Origin: UBA4246 sp045113695
Lineage (GTDB): Bacteria; Bacillota; Clostridia; Christensenellales; Aristaeellaceae
DNA length: 5,890 bases
Reading direction: 5' to 3'
Assembly (NCBI GenBank): GCA_045113695.1
Contig: JBGUJG010000078.1
Coordinates: 1-5,890, forward strand
Each line of letters opens with the position of its first letter. Position 1 is the first letter of the stretch. Positions 4,739 through 5,890 of this stretch are shown here, in pieces. The position numbers were made by a program, and so were the translations under genes. The notes below the pieces were generated by a model, which saw only the letters and a program-made list of their open reading frames with translations, searched no databases and was not told the DNA's origin.

Positions 4739-5874
4739 GCAATCCGAGCAAGCCGGCCGCCGGCCGCCGGGCGGGGAAGGATATCGGTTCCTTCCTGGCC
4801 AGCAATTCCGTGCCGATCATGTTTATCCTCATCTGCGCCGTCTGCATCCCGGTGTCGGGCTTTTCCGTCCCGTATCTGCTCAACGAGATCATGAGCCGCC
4901 TGGGCCGCAACGCCTTCCTGATCTTAAGCCTGCTGATCCCGATCATGGCGGGCATGGGCCTGAACTTCGGCATGACCCTGGGCGCCATGGCGGGGGAGAT
5001 CGCCCTGATCTTCGTATCGGACTGGCAGATCTGGGGGATCCCCGGGATGGTGCTGGCGATGATCATCTCCATTCCCTTCTCCGTCCTGCTGGGCCTGTTC
5101 TGCGGCAAGATCCTGAACATGGCCAGGGGCCGCGAGATGATCACCAGCTACATCATCAGCTTCTTCATCAACGGCGTATACCAGCTGGTCGTGCTGTACA
5201 TGATGGGACCGATCATCCCGATCGCCCACTCCAGCATCAAGCTGCCCCGCGGCTACGGCATCCGCAACACCGTGAGCCTGCTCAACATGCGCCAGAGCCT
5301 GGACAACGCCGTGTCCTTCCGGGTCGGCGGGGTCAAGATCCCGGTGATCACCCTGCTGATCATCGTGTGCATGTGCCTGATGATCGTCTGGTTCCGCCGC
5401 ACCAAGCTGGGCCAGGACATGCGGGCCGTCGGCCAGGACATGCAGGTCGCCAAGGACGCCGGCATCGACGTGGAGCGCACCCGCATCATCTCCATCGTGA
5501 TTTCCACGGTCCTTGCGGGCTTCGGCATGATCATCTACCTGCAGAACATGGGCAACCTTTCCACCTACAGCTCCCACTCCCAGGTCGGCATGTTCTGTAT
5601 CGCCGCCCTGCTGGTCGGCGGGGCTTCGGTCGACAAGGCCAGCATCGGCAACGTATTCCTGGGCGTGATCCTCTTCCACACGATGTTCATCGTCGCCCCG
5701 AACGCGGGCACCAAGCTCACGGGGGACAGCATGATCGGCGAATATTTCCGCGTATTCGCGTCTTACGGCGTCATCACCGTGGCCCTGATCATGTATGAGA
5801 CCAAGAAACGCCGCGCGAAGGCCAGCATGGGCCGCCAGCTGGAGGCGGAGCAGCAGGAGGCGATGAGAGGATGA
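4735..5874 (+). CDS. ABC importer permease 2 (BPD_transp_2 type)
   Basis: This 379-aa integral membrane protein is a paralogue of permease 1 and its likely heterodimer partner. Hydrophobic segments lie near 26-45, 58-74, 79-95, 101-125, 135-157, 201-220, 250-269, 283-296, 304-321 and 338-354. The blocks GMGLNFGMTLG (73-83), AVGQDMQVAKDAGIDVER (231-248) and GGASVDKASIGNV (295-307) match permease 1; the last two fall at the same residue numbers. Over 231-307, 34 of 77 residues are identical by eye. Permease 2 ends in a charged tail (355-379, YETKKRR then Gln/Glu-rich) that permease 1 lacks. It starts on the ATGA shared with permease 1 and ends on the ATGA shared with the next gene, so it sits in the middle of a translationally coupled set. 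Confidence 0.92.
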   Translation: MSNPSKPAAGRRAGKDIGSFLASNSVPIMFILICAVCIPVSGFSVPYLLNEIMSRLGRNAFLILSLLIPIMAGMGLNFGMTLGAMAGEIALIFVSDWQIWGIPGMVLAMIISIPFSVLLGLFCGKILNMARGREMITSYIISFFINGVYQLVVLYMMGPIIPIAHSSIKLPRGYGIRNTVSLLNMRQSLDNAVSFRVGGVKIPVITLLIIVCMCLMIVWFRRTKLGQDMRAVGQDMQVAKDAGIDVERTRIISIVISTVLAGFGMIIYLQNMGNLSTYSSHSQVGMFCIAALLVGGASVDKASIGNVFLGVILFHTMFIVAPNAGTKLTGDSMIGEYFRVFASYGVITVALIMYETKKRRAKASMGRQLEAEQQEAMRG

Positions 5875-5890
5875 GCAAGAAGAAATGGAT
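5871..5890 (+). CDS. Start of a fifth operon gene (cut by window end)
   Basis: ATG 5871 overlaps the stop of permease 2 as ATGA. AGGAGG at 5855-5860 stands 10 nt upstream. Six complete codons (MSKKKW) are visible before the sequence ends. The basic start could precede a membrane segment, but nothing about function can be read. The overlap and ribosome site make it a probable member of the transporter operon. Confidence 0.7.

Overview
The window reads as one end of an ABC importer operon, all genes on the + strand, from a Gram-positive-type bacterium. A GC-rich member of Clostridia from a gut or rumen community is my best guess. This rests on an exact TTGACA-17-TATAAT promoter, strong AGGAGG-type ribosome sites, a U-tract hairpin terminator, and the kinds of proteins present. 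No rRNA or marker gene is present, so the taxonomy is inference.

Layout: 1-130 is a non-coding repeat element built of pyrimidine heptamers and GC hairpins. 131-311 is a T-rich stretch, the promoter and a leader with a 15-nt-arm hairpin. 312-1499 encodes an exported DUF3798-family solute-binding protein and is closed by a strong terminator at 1518-1551. 1576-1708 holds an inverted copy of the first repeat, followed by eight tandem heptamers. 1755-3350 encodes a two-domain sugar/nucleoside-type ABC ATPase. 3351-3661 is an unusually long gap for an operon and is packed with at least five adjacent hairpins. 3662-4738 and 4735-5874 are two paralogous membrane permeases with a 4-bp overlap. A fifth gene starts at 5871, again with a 4-bp overlap, and runs off the end.

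The binding protein, the two-domain ATPase and the two permeases together form a complete importer of the ribose/galactose/nucleoside-like class (BPD_transp_2 permeases). The binding protein belongs to a family whose ligand I do not know, so the substrate is open. The binding protein has its own terminator, a perfect promoter and very biased codon use. This suggests it is made in large excess over the membrane parts, which would be expressed by read-through.

The points most worth a second look are: the 40-bp inverted repeat (39/40) bracketing the binding-protein gene; the densely structured 311-nt gap inside the operon; the leader hairpin; the deeply degenerate second ATP site; and a signal peptide one base away from a lipoprotein signal.
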